From Ptiloglossa arizonensis (taxonomy: Eukaryota; Arthropoda; Insecta; Hymenoptera; Colletidae): a DNA stretch of 64,000 bases. The translations under genes were made by a program, and so were the position numbers. Where the stretch lies: positions 744,001 through 808,000 of the forward strand of contig NW_027478421.1 in assembly GCF_051014685.1 (NCBI RefSeq), in the 5' to 3' direction. Positions 10,778-24,602 of this stretch are shown in pieces; the stretch's first letter is position 1; each line of letters opens with the position of its first letter. The notes below the pieces were generated by a model, which saw only the letters and a program-made list of their open reading frames with translations, made no database searches and was not told where the DNA came from.

Positions 10778-11550
10778 CAAACGTTTGAGAAACTCAAAAT
10801 TTTCGCAGTTCTGATGCTCGAAACGGATAACTAGAACGGCCTAGCGGAAAAGTACGCATACCGTTGTAATCGGGCGAGTTTCTACTTTCAGATGCAACAA
10901 AAATTTTGCGGATTGGTCAATCCGCTCGCGAGATATGGCAGTTTGGAGGTAACAAACGTTTGAGAAACTCAAAATTTTCGCAGTTCTGATGCTCGAAACG
11001 GATAACTAGAACGGCCTAGGGGAAAAGTACGCATACTGTTGTAATCGGGCGAGTCTCTACTTTCAGATGCAACAGAAATTTTGAGGATTGGTCTATCCGT
11101 TCGCGAGATATGGCAGTTTGGAGGTAAGAAACGGATGAGAAACTCAAAATTTTCGCAGTTCTGATGCTCGAAACGAATAACTGGAACGGCCTAGGGGAAA
11201 AGTGCACATACCGTTGTAATCGGGCGAGTTTCTACTTTCAGATGCTACAAAAATTTTGTGGATTGGTCAATCCGTTCGCGAGATATGGCAGTTTGGAAGT
11301 AAGAAACGGTTGAGAAACTCAAAATTTTCGCAGTTCTGATGCTCGAAACGGATAACTAGAACGGCCTAGGGGAAAAGTACGCATACCGTTGTAATCGGGC
11401 GAGTTTCTACTTTCAGATGCAACAGAAATTTTGCGGATTGGTCAATCCGTTCGCGAGATATGGCAGTTTGGAGGTAACAAACGTTTGAGAAACTCAAAAT
11501 TTTCGCAGTTCTGATGCTCGAAACGAATAACTAGAACGGCCTAGGGGAAA

Positions 11551-11724
11551 AGTACGCATACTGTTGTAATCGGACGAGTCTCTACTTTCAGATGCAACAG
11601 AAATTTTGCGGATTGGTCAATCCGTTCGCGAGATATGGCAGTTTGGATGTAAGAAACGCTTGAGAAACTCAAAATTTTCGCAGTTCTGATGCTCGAAACG
11701 AATAATTGGAACGGCCTCGGGGAA
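11551..11724. repeat. 174-bp monomer with one A deleted
   Basis: The junction reads CTCGGGGAAAGTACAC with three As where all other monomers have four. It is one of only two net length changes in the window. All later monomers are shifted by one base. Confidence 0.93.
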
Positions 11725-12063
11725 AGTACACATACCGTTGTAATCGGGCGAGTTTCTACTTTCAGATGCAACAAAAATTTTGCGGAATGGTCAATCCGTT
11801 CGCGAGATATGGCAGTTTGGAGGTAACAAACGTTTGAGAAACTCAAAATTTTCGCAGTTCTGATGCTCGAAACGGATAACTAGAACGGCCTAGGGGAAAA
11901 GTACGCATACTGTTGTAATCGGGCGAGTCTCTACTTTCAGATGCAACAGAAATTTTGAGGATTGGTCTATCCGTTCGCGAGATATGGCAGTTTGGAGGTA
12001 AGAAACGGATTAGAAACTCAAAATTTTCGTAGTTCTGATGCTCGAAACGAATAACTGGAACGG

Positions 12064-15000
12064 CCTAGGGGAAAAGTACACATACCGTTGTAATCGGGCG
12101 AGTTTCTACTTTCAGATGCAATAGAAATTTTGCGGATTCGTCGATCCGTTCGCGAGATATGGCAGTTTGGAGGTAAGAAACGGTTGAGAAACTCAAAATT
12201 GTCGCAGTTCTGATGCTCGAAACGGATAACTGGAACGGCCTAGGGGAAAAGTACACATACCGTTGTAATCGGGCGAGTTTCTACTTTCAGATGCAACAAA
12301 AATTTTGCGGATTGGTCAATCCGTTCGCGAGATATGGCAGTTTGGAGGTAACAAACGCTTGATAAACTCAAAATTTTCGCAGTTCTGATGCTCGAAACGG
12401 ATAACTAGGACGGCCTAGGGGAAAAGTACGCATACCGTTGTAATCGGGCGAGTTTCTACTTTCAGATGCAACAGAAATTTTGCGGATTCGTCGATCCGTT
12501 CGCGAGATATGGCAGTTTGGAGGTAAGAAACGGTTGAGAAACTCAAAATTTTCGCAGTTCTGATGCTCGAAACGAATAACTAGAACGGCCTAGGGGAAAA
12601 GTACGCATACCGTTGTAATCGGGCGAGTTTCTACTTTCAGATGCAACAGAAGTATTGCGGAATGGTCAATCCGTTCGCGAGATATGGCAGTTTCGAGGTA
12701 AGAAACGCTTGAGAAACTCAAAATTTTCGCAGTTCTGATGCTCGACAAGCATAACTAGAACGGCCTAGGGGAAAAGTACGCATACTGTTGTAAGCGGGCG
12801 AGTCTCTACTTTCAGATGCAACAGAAATTTTGAGAATTGGTCTATCCGTTCGCGAGATATGGGAGTTTGGAGGTAAGAAACGCTTGAGAAACTCAAAATT
12901 ATCGCAGTTCTGATGCTCGACAAGCATAACTAGAACGGCCTAGGGGAAAAGTACGCATACCGTTGTAATCGGGCGAGTATCTACTTTCAGATGCAACAGA
13001 AATTTTGCGGATTGATCAATCCGTTCGCGAGATATGGCAGTTTGGATGTAAGAAACGCTTGAGAAACTCAAAATTTTCTCAGTTCTGATGCTCGAAACGA
13101 ATAATTGGAACGGCCTCGGGGAAAAGTACACATACCGTTGTAATCGGGCGAGTTTCTACTTTCAGATGCAACAAAAATGTTGCGGATTGGTCAATCCGTT
13201 CGCGAGATATGGCAGTTTGGAGGTAACAAACGTTTGAGAAACTCAAAATTTTCGCAGTTCTGATGCTCGAAACGGATAACTAGAACGGCCTAGGGGAAAA
13301 GTACGCATACCGTTGTAATCGGGCGAGTTTCTACTTTCAGATGCAACAGAAATTTTGCGGATTGGTCAATCCGTTCGCGAGATATGGCAGTTTGGAGGTA
13401 AGAAACGGATGAGAAACTCAAAATTTTCGCAGTTCTGATGCTCGAAACGAATAACTGGAACGGCCTAGGGGAAAAGTACACATACCGTTGTAATCGGGCG
13501 AGTTTCTACTTTCAGATGCTACAAAAATTTTGTGGATTGGTCAATCCGTTCGCGAGATATGGCAGTTTGGAAGTAAGAAACGGTTGAGAAACTCAAAATT
13601 TTCGCAGTTCTGATGCTCGAAACGGATAACTAGAACGGCCTAGGGGAAAAGTACGCATACCGTTGTATTCGGGCGAGTTTCTACTTTCAGTTGCAACAGA
13701 AATTTTGCGAATTCGTCGATCCGTTCGCGAGATAAGGCAGTTTGGAGGTAAGAAACGTTTGAGAAACTCAAAATTTTCGCAGTTCTGATGCTCGAAACGA
13801 ATAACTAGAACGGCCTAGGGGAAAATTACGCATACCGTTGTAATCGGGCGAGTTTCTACTTTCAGATGCAACAGAAATTTTGCGGATTGGTCAATCCGTT
13901 CGCGAGATATGGCAGTTTGGAGGTAAGAAACGGATGAGAAACTCAAAATTTTCGCAGTTCTGATGCTCGAAACGAATAACTGGAACGGCCTAGGGGAAAA
14001 GTGCACATACCGTTGTAATCGGGCGAGTTTCTACTTTCAGATGCTACAAAAATTTTGTGGATTGGTCAATCCGTTCGCGAGATATGGCAGTTTGGAAGTA
14101 AGAAACGGTTGAGAAACTCAAAATTTTCGCAGTTCTGATGCTCGAAACGGATAACTAGAACGGCCTAGGGGAAAAGTACGCATACTGTTGTAATCGGGCG
14201 AGTCTCTACTTTCAGATGCAACAGAAATTTTGAGGATTGGTCTATCCGTTCGCGAGATATGGCAGTTTGGAGGTAAGAAACGGATGAGAAACTCAAAATT
14301 TTCGCAGTTCTGATGCTCGAAACGAATAACTGGAACGGCCTAGGGGAAAAGTACACATACCGTTGTAATCGGGCGAGTTTCTACTTTCAGATGCTACAAA
14401 AATTTTGTGGATTGGTCAATCCGTTCGCGAGATATGGCAGTTTGGAAGTAAGAAACGGTTGAGAAACTCAAAATTTTCGCAGTTCTGATGCTCGAAACGG
14501 ATAACTAGAACGGCCTAGGGGAAAAGTACGCATACCGTTGTATTCGGGCGAGTTTCTACTTTCAGTTGCAACAGAAATTTTGCGAATTCGTCGATCCGTT
14601 CGCGAGATAAGGCAGTTTGGAGGTAAGAAACGTTTGAGAAACTCAAAATTTTCGCAGTTCTGATGCTCGAAACGAATAACTAGAACGGCCTAGGGGAAAA
14701 TTACGCATACCGTTGTAATCGGGCGAGTTTCTACTTTCAGATGCAACAGAAATTTTGCGGATTGGTCAATCCGTTCGCGAGATATGGCAGTTTGGAGGTA
14801 ACAAACGTTTGAGAAACTCAAAATTTTCGCAGTTCTGATGCTCGAAACGAATAACTAGAACGGCCTAGGGGAAAAGTACGCATACTGTTGTAATCGGACG
14901 AGTCTCTACTTTCAGATGCAACAGAAATTTTGCGGATTGGTCAATCCGTTCGCGAGATATGGCAGTTTGGATGTAAGAAACGCTTGAGAAACTCAAAATT

Positions 15001-17997
15001 TTCGCAGTTCTGATGCTCGAAACGAATAATTGGAACGGCCTCGGGGAAAGTACACATACCGTTGTAATCGGGCGAGTTTCTACTTTCAGATGCAACAAAA
15101 ATTTTGCGGAATGGTCAATCCGTTCGCGAGATATGGCAGTTTGGAGGTAACAAACGTTTGAGAAACTCAAAATTTTCGCAGTTCTGATGCTCGAAACGGA
15201 TAACTAGAACGGCCTAGGGGAAAAGTACACATACCGTTGTAATCGGGCGAGTTTCTACTTTCAGATGCAATAGAAATTTTGCGGATTCGTCGATCCGTTC
15301 GCGAGATATGGCAGTTTGGAGGTAAGAAACGGTTGAGAAACTCAAAATTGTCGCAGTTCTGATGCTCGAAACGGATAACTGGAACGGCCTAGGGGAAAAG
15401 TACACATACCGTTGTAATCGGGCGAGTTTCTACTTTCAGATGCAACAAAAATTTTGCGGATTGGTCAATCCGTTCGCGAGATATGGCAGTTTGGAGGTAA
15501 CAAACGCTTGATAAACTCAAAATTTTCGCAGTTCTGATGCTCGAAACGGATAACTAGGACGGCCTAGGGGAAAAGTACGCATACCGTTGTAATCGGGCGA
15601 GTTTCTACTTTCAGATGCAACAGAAATTTTGCGGATTCGTCGATCCGTTCGCGAGATATGGCAGTTTGGAGGTAAGAAACGGTTGAGAAACTCAAAATTT
15701 TCGCAGTTCTGATGCTCGAAACGAATAACTAGAACGGCCTAGGGGAAAAGTACGCATACCGTTGTAATCGGGCGAGTTTCTACTTTCAGATGCAACAGAA
15801 GTATTGCGGAATGGTCAATCCGTTCGCGAGATATGGCAGTTTCGAGGTAAGAAACGCTTGAGAAACTCAAAATTTTCGCAGTTCTGATGCTCGACAAGCA
15901 TAACTAGAACGGCCTAGGGGAAAAGTACGCATACTGTTGTAAGCGGGCGAGTCTCTACTTTCAGATGCAACAGAAATTTTGAGAATTGGTCTATCCGTTC
16001 GCGAGATATGGGAGTTTGGAGGTAAGAAACGCTTGAGAAACTCAAAATTATCGCAGTTCTGATGCTCGACAAGCATAACTAGAACGGCCTAGGGGAAAAG
16101 TACGCATACCGTTGTAATCGGGCGAGTATCTACTTTCAGATGCAACAGAAATTTTGCGGATTGATCAATCCGTTCGCGAGATATGGCAGTTTGGATGTAA
16201 GAAACGCTTGAGAAACTCAAAATTTTCTCAGTTCTGATGCTCGAAACGAATAATTGGAACGGCCTCGGGGAAAAGTACACATACCGTTGTAATCGGGCGA
16301 GTTTCTACTTTCAGATGCAACAAAAATGTTGCGGATTGGTCAATCCGTTCGCGAGATATGGCAGTTTGGAGGTAACAAACGTTTGAGAAACTCAAAATTT
16401 TCGCAGTTCTGATGCTCGAAACGGATAACTAGAACGGCCTAGGGGAAAAGTACGCATACCGTTGTAATCGGGCGAGTTTCTACTTTCAGATGCAACAGAA
16501 ATTTTGCGGATTGGTCAATCCGTTCGCGAGATATGGCAGTTTGGAGGTAAGAAACGGATGAGAAACTCAAAATTTTCGCAGTTCTGATGCTCGAAACGAA
16601 TAACTGGAACGGCCTAGGGGAAAAGTACACATACCGTTGTAATCGGGCGAGTTTCTACTTTCAGATGCTACAAAAATTTTGTGGATTGGTCAATCCGTTC
16701 GCGAGATATGGCAGTTTGGAAGTAAGAAACGGTTGAGAAACTCAAAATTTTCGCAGTTCTGATGCTCGAAACGGATAACTAGAACGGCCTAGGGGAAAAG
16801 TACGCATACCGTTGTATTCGGGCGAGTTTCTACTTTCAGTTGCAACAGAAATTTTGCGAATTCGTCGATCCGTTCGCGAGATAAGGCAGTTTGGAGGTAA
16901 GAAACGTTTGAGAAACTCAAAATTTTCGCAGTTCTGATGCTCGAAACGAATAACTAGAACGGCCTAGGGGAAAATTACGCATACCGTTGTAATCGGGCGA
17001 GTTTCTACTTTCAGATGCAACAGAAATTTTGCGGATTGGTCAATCCGTTCGCGAGATATGGCAGTTTGGAGGTAAGAAACGGATGAGAAACTCAAAATTT
17101 TCGCAGTTCTGATGCTCGAAACGAATAACTGGAACGGCCTAGGGGAAAAGTGCACATACCGTTGTAATCGGGCGAGTTTCTACTTTCAGATGCTACAAAA
17201 ATTTTGTGGATTGGTCAATCCGTTCGCGAGATATGGCAGTTTGGAAGTAAGAAACGGTTGAGAAACTCAAAATTTTCGCAGTTCTGATGCTCGAAACGGA
17301 TAACTAGAACGGCCTAGGGGAAAAGTACGCATACTGTTGTAATCGGGCGAGTCTCTACTTTCAGATGCAACAGAAATTTTGAGGATTGGTCTATCCGTTC
17401 GCGAGATATGGCAGTTTGGAGGTAAGAAACGGATGAGAAACTCAAAATTTTCGCAGTTCTGATGCTCGAAACGAATAACTGGAACGGCCTAGGGGAAAAG
17501 TACACATACCGTTGTAATCGGGCGAGTTTCTACTTTCAGATGCTACAAAAATTTTGTGGATTGGTCAATCCGTTCGCGAGATATGGCAGTTTGGAAGTAA
17601 GAAACGGTTGAGAAACTCAAAATTTTCGCAGTTCTGATGCTCGAAACGGATAACTAGAACGGCCTAGGGGAAAAGTACGCATACCGTTGTATTCGGGCGA
17701 GTTTCTACTTTCAGTTGCAACAGAAATTTTGCGAATTCGTCGATCCGTTCGCGAGATAAGGCAGTTTGGAGGTAAGAAACGTTTGAGAAACTCAAAATTT
17801 TCGCAGTTCTGATGCTCGAAACGAATAACTAGAACGGCCTAGGGGAAAATTACGCATACCGTTGTAATCGGGCGAGTTTCTACTTTCAGATGCAACAGAA
17901 ATTTTGCGGATTGGTCAATCCGTTCGCGAGATATGGCAGTTTGGAGGTAACAAACGTTTGAGAAACTCAAAATTTTCGCAGTTCTGATGCTCGAAAC
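12064..17997. repeat. 18-monomer higher-order repeat in tandem (about 3.15 kb)
   Basis: 12064-14848 matches 15213-17997 at 3,149 bp (18 monomers minus the shared lost base). Upstream, about 11,390-11,889 matches about 14,714-15,212 at 3,324 bp. Copy 1 thus contains one additional monomer (about 11,890-12,063, with the GAGGATTGGTCTATCC and GGATTAG variants) absent from copy 2. Diagnostic monomers are GCAATAGAAA with ATTGTCGCAG, AGTATTGCGGAATGG with TTTCGAGG, GTAAGCGGG, and GTATCTAC with TTTTCTCAG. Confidence 0.85.
14875..15048. repeat. Second 174-bp monomer, sharing the same deletion
   Basis: The same CTCGGGGAAAGTACAC junction appears 3,324 bp after the first, which is 19 monomers minus one base. 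The flanking variants match (CGGACGAGTC, GGATGTAAG, AATAATTGG). The related monomers near 18,724, 25,374, 28,349 and 29,574 have the full four As. The deletion therefore arose on one branch and was copied with its block. Confidence 0.92.
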
Positions 17998-20900
17998 GGA
18001 TAACTAGAACGGCCTAGCGGAAAAGTACGCATACCGTTGTAATCGGGCGAGTTTCTACTTTCAGATGCAACAAAAATTTTGCGGATTGGTCAATCCGTTC
18101 GCGAGATATGGCAGTTTGGAGGTAACAAACGTTTGAGAAACTCAAAATTTTCGCAGTTCTGATGCTCGAAACGGATAACTAGAACGGCCTAGGGGAAAAG
18201 TACGCATACTGTTGTAATCGGGCGAGTCTCTACTTTCAGATGCAACAGAAATTTTGAGGATTGGTCTATCCGTTCGCGAGATATGGCAGTTTGGAGGTAA
18301 GAAACGGATGAGAAACTCAAAATTTTCGCAGTTCTGATGCTCGAAACGAATAACTGGAACGGCCTAGGGGAAAAGTGCACATACCGTTGTAATCGGGCGA
18401 GTTTCTACTTTCAGATGCTACAAAAATTTTGTGGATTGGTCAATCCGTTCGCCAGATATGGCAGTTTGGAAGTAAGAAACGGTTGAGAAACTCAAAATTT
18501 TCGCAGTTCTGATGCTCGAAACGGATAACTAGAACGGCCTAGGGGAAAAGTACGCATACCGTTGTAATCGGGCGAGTTTCTACTTTCAGATGCAACAGAA
18601 ATTTTGCGGATTGGTCAATCCGTTCGCGAGATATGGCAGTTTGGAGGTAACAAACGTTTGAGAAACTCAAAATTTTCGCAGTTCTGATGCTCGAAACGAA
18701 TAACTAGAACGGCCTAGGGGAAAAGTACGCATACTGTTGTAATCGGACGAGTCTCTACTTTCAGATGCAACAGAAATTTTGCGGATTGGTCAATCCGTTC
18801 GCGAGATATGGCAGTTTGGATGTAAGAAACGCTTGAGAAACTCAAAATTTTCGCAGTTCTGATGCTCGAAACGAATAATTGGAACGGCCTCGGGGAAAAG
18901 TACACATACCTTTGTAATCGGGCGAGTTTCTACTTTCAGATGCAACAAAAATTTTGCGGAATGGTCAATCCGTTCGCGAGATATGGCAGTTTGGAGGTAA
19001 CAAACGTTTGAGAAACTCAAAATTTTCGCAGTTCTGATGCTCGAAACGGATAACTAGAACGGCCTAGGGGAAAAGTACGCATACTGTTGTAATCGGGCGA
19101 GTTTCTACTTTCAGATGCTACAAAAATTTTGCGGATTGGTCAATCCGTTCGCGAGATATGCCAGTTTGGAGGTAAGAAACGCTTGAGAAACTCAAAATTT
19201 TCGCAGTTCTGATGCTCGACAAGCATAACTAGAACGGCCTAGGGGAAAAGTACGCATACTGTTGTAATCGGGCGAGTCTCTACTTTCAGATGCAACAGAA
19301 ATTTTGAGGATTGGTCTATCCGTTCGCGAGATATGGCAGTTTGGAGGTAAGAAACGGATTAGAAACTCAAAATTTTCGTAGTTCTGATGCTCGAAACGAA
19401 TAACTGGAACGGCCTAGGGGAAAAGTACACATACCGTTGTAATCGGGCGAGTTTCTACTTTCAGATGCAATAGAAATTTTGCGGATTCGTCGATCCGTTC
19501 GCGAGATATGGCAGTTTGGAGGTAAGAAACGGTTGAGAAACTCAAAATTATCGCAGTTCTGATGCTCGACAAGCATAACTAGAACGGCCTAGGGGAAAAG
19601 TACGCATACTGTTGTAAGCGGGCGAGTCTCTACTTTCAGATGCAACAGAAATTTTGAGGATTGGTCTATCCGTTCGCGAGATATGGGAGTTTGGAGGTAA
19701 GAAACGCTTGAGAAACTCAAAATTATCGCAGTTCTGATGCTCGACAAGCATAACTAGAACGGCCTAGGGGAAAAGTACGCATACCGTTGTAATCGGGCGA
19801 GTATCTACTTTCAGATGCAACAGAAATTTTGAGGATTGGTCTATCCGTTCGCGAGATATGGCAGTTTGGAGGTAAGAAACGGATTAGAAACTCAAAATTT
19901 TCGTAGTTCTGATGCTCGAAACGAATAACTGGAACGGCCTAGGGGAAAAGTACACATACCGTTGTAATCGGGCGAGTTTCTACTTTCAGATGCAATAGAA
20001 ATTTTGCGGATTCGTCGATCCGTTCGCGAGATATGGCAGTTTGGAGGTAAGAAACGGTTGAGAAACTCAAAATTTTCGCAGTTCTGATGCTCGAAACGAA
20101 TAACTAGAACGGCCTAGGGGAAAAGTACGCATACCGTTGTAATCGGGCGAGTTTCTACTTTCAGATGCAACAGAAGTATTGCGGAATGGTCAATCCGTTC
20201 GCGAGATATGGCAGTTTCGAGGTAAGAAACGCTTGAGAAACTCAAAATTTTCGCAGTTCTGATGCTCGACAAGCATAACTAGAACGGCCTAGGGGAAAAG
20301 TACGCATACTGTTGTAAGCGGGCGAGTCTCTACTTTCAGATGCAACAGAAATTTTGAGGATTGGTCTATCCGTTCGCGAGATATGGGAGTTTGGAGGTAA
20401 GAAACGCTTGAGAAACTCAAAATTATCGCAGTTCTGATGCTCGACAAGCATAAATAGAACGGCCTAGGGGAAAAGTACGCATACCGTTGTAATCGGGCGA
20501 GTATCTACTTTCAGATGCAACAGAAATTTTGCGGATTGATCAATCCGTTCGCGAGATATGGCAGTTTGGATGTAAGAAACGCTTGAGAAACTCAAAATTT
20601 TCTCAGTTCTGATGCTCGAAACGAATAATTGGAACGGCCTCGGGGAAAAGTACACATACCGTTGTAATCGGGCGAGTTTCTACTTTCAGATGCAACAAAA
20701 ATGTTGCGGATTGGTCAATCCGTTCGCGAGATATGGCAGTTTGGAGGTAACAAACGTTTGAGAAACTCAAAATTTTCGCAGTTCTGATGCTCGAAACGGA
20801 TAACTAGAACGGCCTAGGGGAAAAGTACGCATACCGTTGTAATCGGGCGAGTTTCTACTTTCAGATGCAACAGAAATTTTGCGGATTGGTCAATCCGTTC

Positions 20901-23900
20901 GCGAGATATGGCAGTTTGGAGGTAAGAAACGCTTGAGAAACTCAAAATTTTCGCAGTTCTGATGCTCGACAAGCATAACTAGAACGGCCTAGGGGAAAAG
21001 TACGCATACTGTTGTAATCGGGCGAGTCTCTACTTTCAGATGCATCAGAAATTTTGAGGATTGGTCTATCCGTTCGCGAGATATGACAGTTTGGAGGTAA
21101 GAAACGGATTAGAAACTCAAAATTTTCGCAGTTCTGATGCTCGAAACGAATAACTGGAACGGCCTAGGGGAAAAGTACACATACCGTTGTAATCGGGCGA
21201 GTTTCTACTTTCAGATGCAACAAAAATTTTGCGGATTGGTCAATCCGTTCGCGAGATATGGCAGTTTGGAGGTAAGAAACGGTTGAGAAACTCAAAATTT
21301 TCGCAGTTCTGATGCTCGAAACGGATAACTAGAACGGCCTAGGGGAAAAGTACGCATACCGTTGTAATCGGGCGAGTTTCTACTTTCAGATGCAACAGAA
21401 ATTTTGCGAATTCGTCGATCCGTTCGCGAGATAAGGCAGTTTGGAGGTAAGAAACGGTTGAGAAATTCAAAATTTTCGCAGTTCTGATGCTCGAAACGAA
21501 TAACTAGAACGGCCTGGGGGAAAATTACGCACACCCTTGTAATCGGGCGAGTTTCTACTTTCAGATGCAAAAGAAATTTTGCGGATTGGTCAATCCGTTC
21601 GCGAGATATGGCAGTTTGGAGGTAAGAAACGGTTGAGAAACGCAAAATTTTCACAGTCCTGATGCTCGAAACGAATAACTGGAACGGCCTAGGGGAAAAG
21701 TACACATACCGTTGTAATCGGGCGAGTTTCTACTTTCAGATGCAACAAAAATTTTGCGGATTGGTCAATCCGTTCGCGACATATGGCAGTTTGGAGGTAA
21801 CAAACGTTTGATAAACTCAAAATTTTCGCAGTTCTGATGCTCGAAACGGATAACTAGAACGGCCTAGGGGAAAAGTACGCATACCGTTGTAATCGGGCGA
21901 GTTTCTACTTTCAGATGCAACAGAAATTTTGCGGATTGGTCAATCCGTTCGCGAGATATGGCAGTTTGGATGTAAGAAACGGTTGAGAAACTCAAAATTT
22001 TCGCAGTTCTGATGCTCGAAACGAATAACTAGAACGGCCTAGGGGAAAAGTACGCATACCGTTGTAATCGGGCGAGTTTCTACTTTCAGATGCAACAGAA
22101 GTATTGCGGAATGGTCAATCCTTTCGCGAGATATGGCAGCTTGGAGGTAAGAAACGCTTGAGCAACTCAAAATTTTCGCAGTTCTGATGCTCGAAATGAA
22201 TAACCAGAAAGGCCTAGGGGAAAAGTACGCATACCGTTGTAATCGGGCGAGTTTCTACTTTCAGATGCAACAGAAATTTTGCGGATTGTTCAATCCGTTC
22301 GCGAGATATGGCCGTTTGGATGTAAGAAACGCTTTTGAAACTCAAAATTTTCGTAGCTCTCATGCTCGACAAGCATAACTAGAACGGCCTAGGGGAAAAG
22401 TACGCACACTGTCGTAATCGGGCGAGTCTCTACTTTCAGATGCAACAGAAATTTTGAGGATTGGTCTATCCGTTCGCGAGATATGGCAGTTGGGAAGTAA
22501 GAAACGGATGAGAAACTCAAAATTTTCGCAGTTCTGATGCTCGAAACGGATAACTAGAACGGCCTAGGGGAAAAGTACGCATACTGTTGTAATCGGGCGA
22601 GTCTCTACTTTCAGATGCAACAGAAATTTTGAGGATTGGTCTATCCGTTCGCGAGATATGGCAGTTTGGAGGTAAGAAACGGATTAAAAACTCAAAATTT
22701 TCGTAGTTCTGATGCTCGAAACGAATAACTGGAACGGCCTAGGGGAAAAGTACACATACCGTTGTAATCGGGCGAGTTTCTACTTTCAGATGCAATAGAA
22801 ATTTTGCGGATTCGTCGATCCGTTCGCGAGATATGGCAGTTTGGAGGTAAGAAACGGTTGAGAAACTCAAAATTGTCGCAGTTCTGATGCTCGAAACGGA
22901 TAACTGGAACGGCCTAGGGGAAAAGTACACATACCGTTGTAATCGGGCGAGTTTCTACTTTCAGATGCAACAAAAATTTTGCGGATTGGTCAATCCGTTC
23001 GCGAGATATGGCAGTTTGGAGGTAACAAACGCTTGATAAACTCAAAATTTTCGCAGTTCTGATGCTCGAAACGGATAACTAGGACGGCCTAGGGGAAAAG
23101 TACGCATACCGTTGTAATCGGGCGAGTTTCTACTTTCAGATGCAACAGAAATTTTGCGGATTCGTCGATCCGTTCGCGAGATATGGCAGTTTGGAGGTAA
23201 GAAACGGTTGAGAAACTCAAAATTTTCGCAGTTCTGATGCTCGAAACGAATAACTAGAACGGCCTAGGGGAAAAGTACGCATACCGTTGTAATCGGGCGA
23301 GTTTCTACTTTCAGATGCAACAGAAGTATTGCGGAATGGTCAATCCGTTCGCGAGATATGGCAGTTTCGAGGTAAGAAACGCTTGAGAAACTCAAAATTT
23401 TCGCAGTTCTGATGCTCGACAAGCATAACTAGAACGGCCTAGGGGAAAAGTACGCATACTGTTGTAAGCGGGCGAGTCTCTACTTTCAGATGCAACAGAA
23501 ATTTTGAGAATTGGTCTATCCGTTCGCGAGATATGGGAGTTTGGAGGTAAGAAACGCTTGAGAAACTCAAAATTATCGCAGTTCTGATGCTCGACAAGCA
23601 TAACTAGAACGGCCTAGGGGAAAAGTACGCATACCGTTGTAATCGGGCGAGTATCTACTTTCAGATGCAACAGAAATTTTGCGGATTGATCAATCCGTTC
23701 GCGAGATATGGCAATTTGGATGTAAGAAACGCTTGAGAAACTCAAAATTTTCTCAGTTCTGATGCTCGAAACGAATAATTGGAACGGCCTCGGGGAAAAG
23801 TACACATACCGTTGTAATCGGGCGAGTTTCTACTTTCAGATGCAACAAAAATGTTGCGGATTGGTCAATCCGTTCGCGAGATATGGCAGTTTGGAGGTAA

Positions 23901-24602
23901 CAAACGTTTGAGAAACTCAAAATTTTCGCAGTTCTGATGCTCGAAACGGATAACTAGAACGGCCTAGGGGAAAAGTACGCATACCGTTGTAATCGGGCGA
24001 GTTTCTACTTTCAGATGCAACAGAAATTTTGCGGATTGGTCAATCCGTTCGCGAGATATGGCAGTTTGGAGGTAAGAAACGGATGAGAAACTCAAAATTT
24101 TCGCAGTTCTGATGCTCGAAACGAATAACTGGAACGGCCTAGGGGAAAAGTACACATACCGTTGTAATCGGGCGAGTTTCTACTTTCAGATGCTACAAAA
24201 ATTTTGTGGATTGGTCAATCCGTTCGCGAGATATGGCAGTTTGGAAGTAAGAAACGGTTGAGAAACTCAAAATTTTCGCAGTTCTGATGCTCGAAACGGA
24301 TAACTAGAACGGCCTAGGGGAAAAGTACGCATACCGTTGTATTCGGGCGAGTTTCTACTTTCAGTTGCAACAGAAATTTTGCGAATTCGTCGATCCGTTC
24401 GCGAGATAAGGCAGTTTGGAGGTAAGAAACGTTTGAGAAACTCAAAATTTTCGCAGTTCTGATGCTCGAAACGAATAACTAGAACGGCCTAGGGGAAAAT
24501 TACGCATACCGTTGTAATCGGGCGGGTTTCTACTTTCAGATGCAACAGAAATTTTGCGGATTGGTCAATCCGTTCGCGAGATATGGCAGTTTGGAGGTAA
24601 CA
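15209..24602. repeat. 43-monomer-offset block copy (7,525 bp)
   Basis: 15,209-17,077 recurs at 22,734-24,602, including the GCAATAG, GTAAGCGGG, AATGTTGCGG and GTATTCGGG monomers in the same order. The copies diverge where GGTAAGAAACGG is replaced by GGTAACAAACG. An 18-monomer spacing (3,150 bp) also links the GTAAGCGGG monomers at about 20,299 and 23,449. Confidence 0.8.

Noticed and set aside
21292..21705. 137-codon minus-strand open frames here and at 32492-32905 and 35292-35705, and 101-codon frames at 11541-11846 and 14865-15170
   Set aside because: The 137-codon frames arise when substitutions remove the usual stop across two monomers. The 101-codon frames arise from the single-base deletion. 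All copies sit in the same duplicated blocks.
22187..22378. Plus-strand 63-codon frames here, at 33387-33578, 36187-36378 and 36537-36728
   Set aside because: They belong to one GCTTTTGAAACTC monomer and its block copies. The frame is closed by stops in most other monomers.
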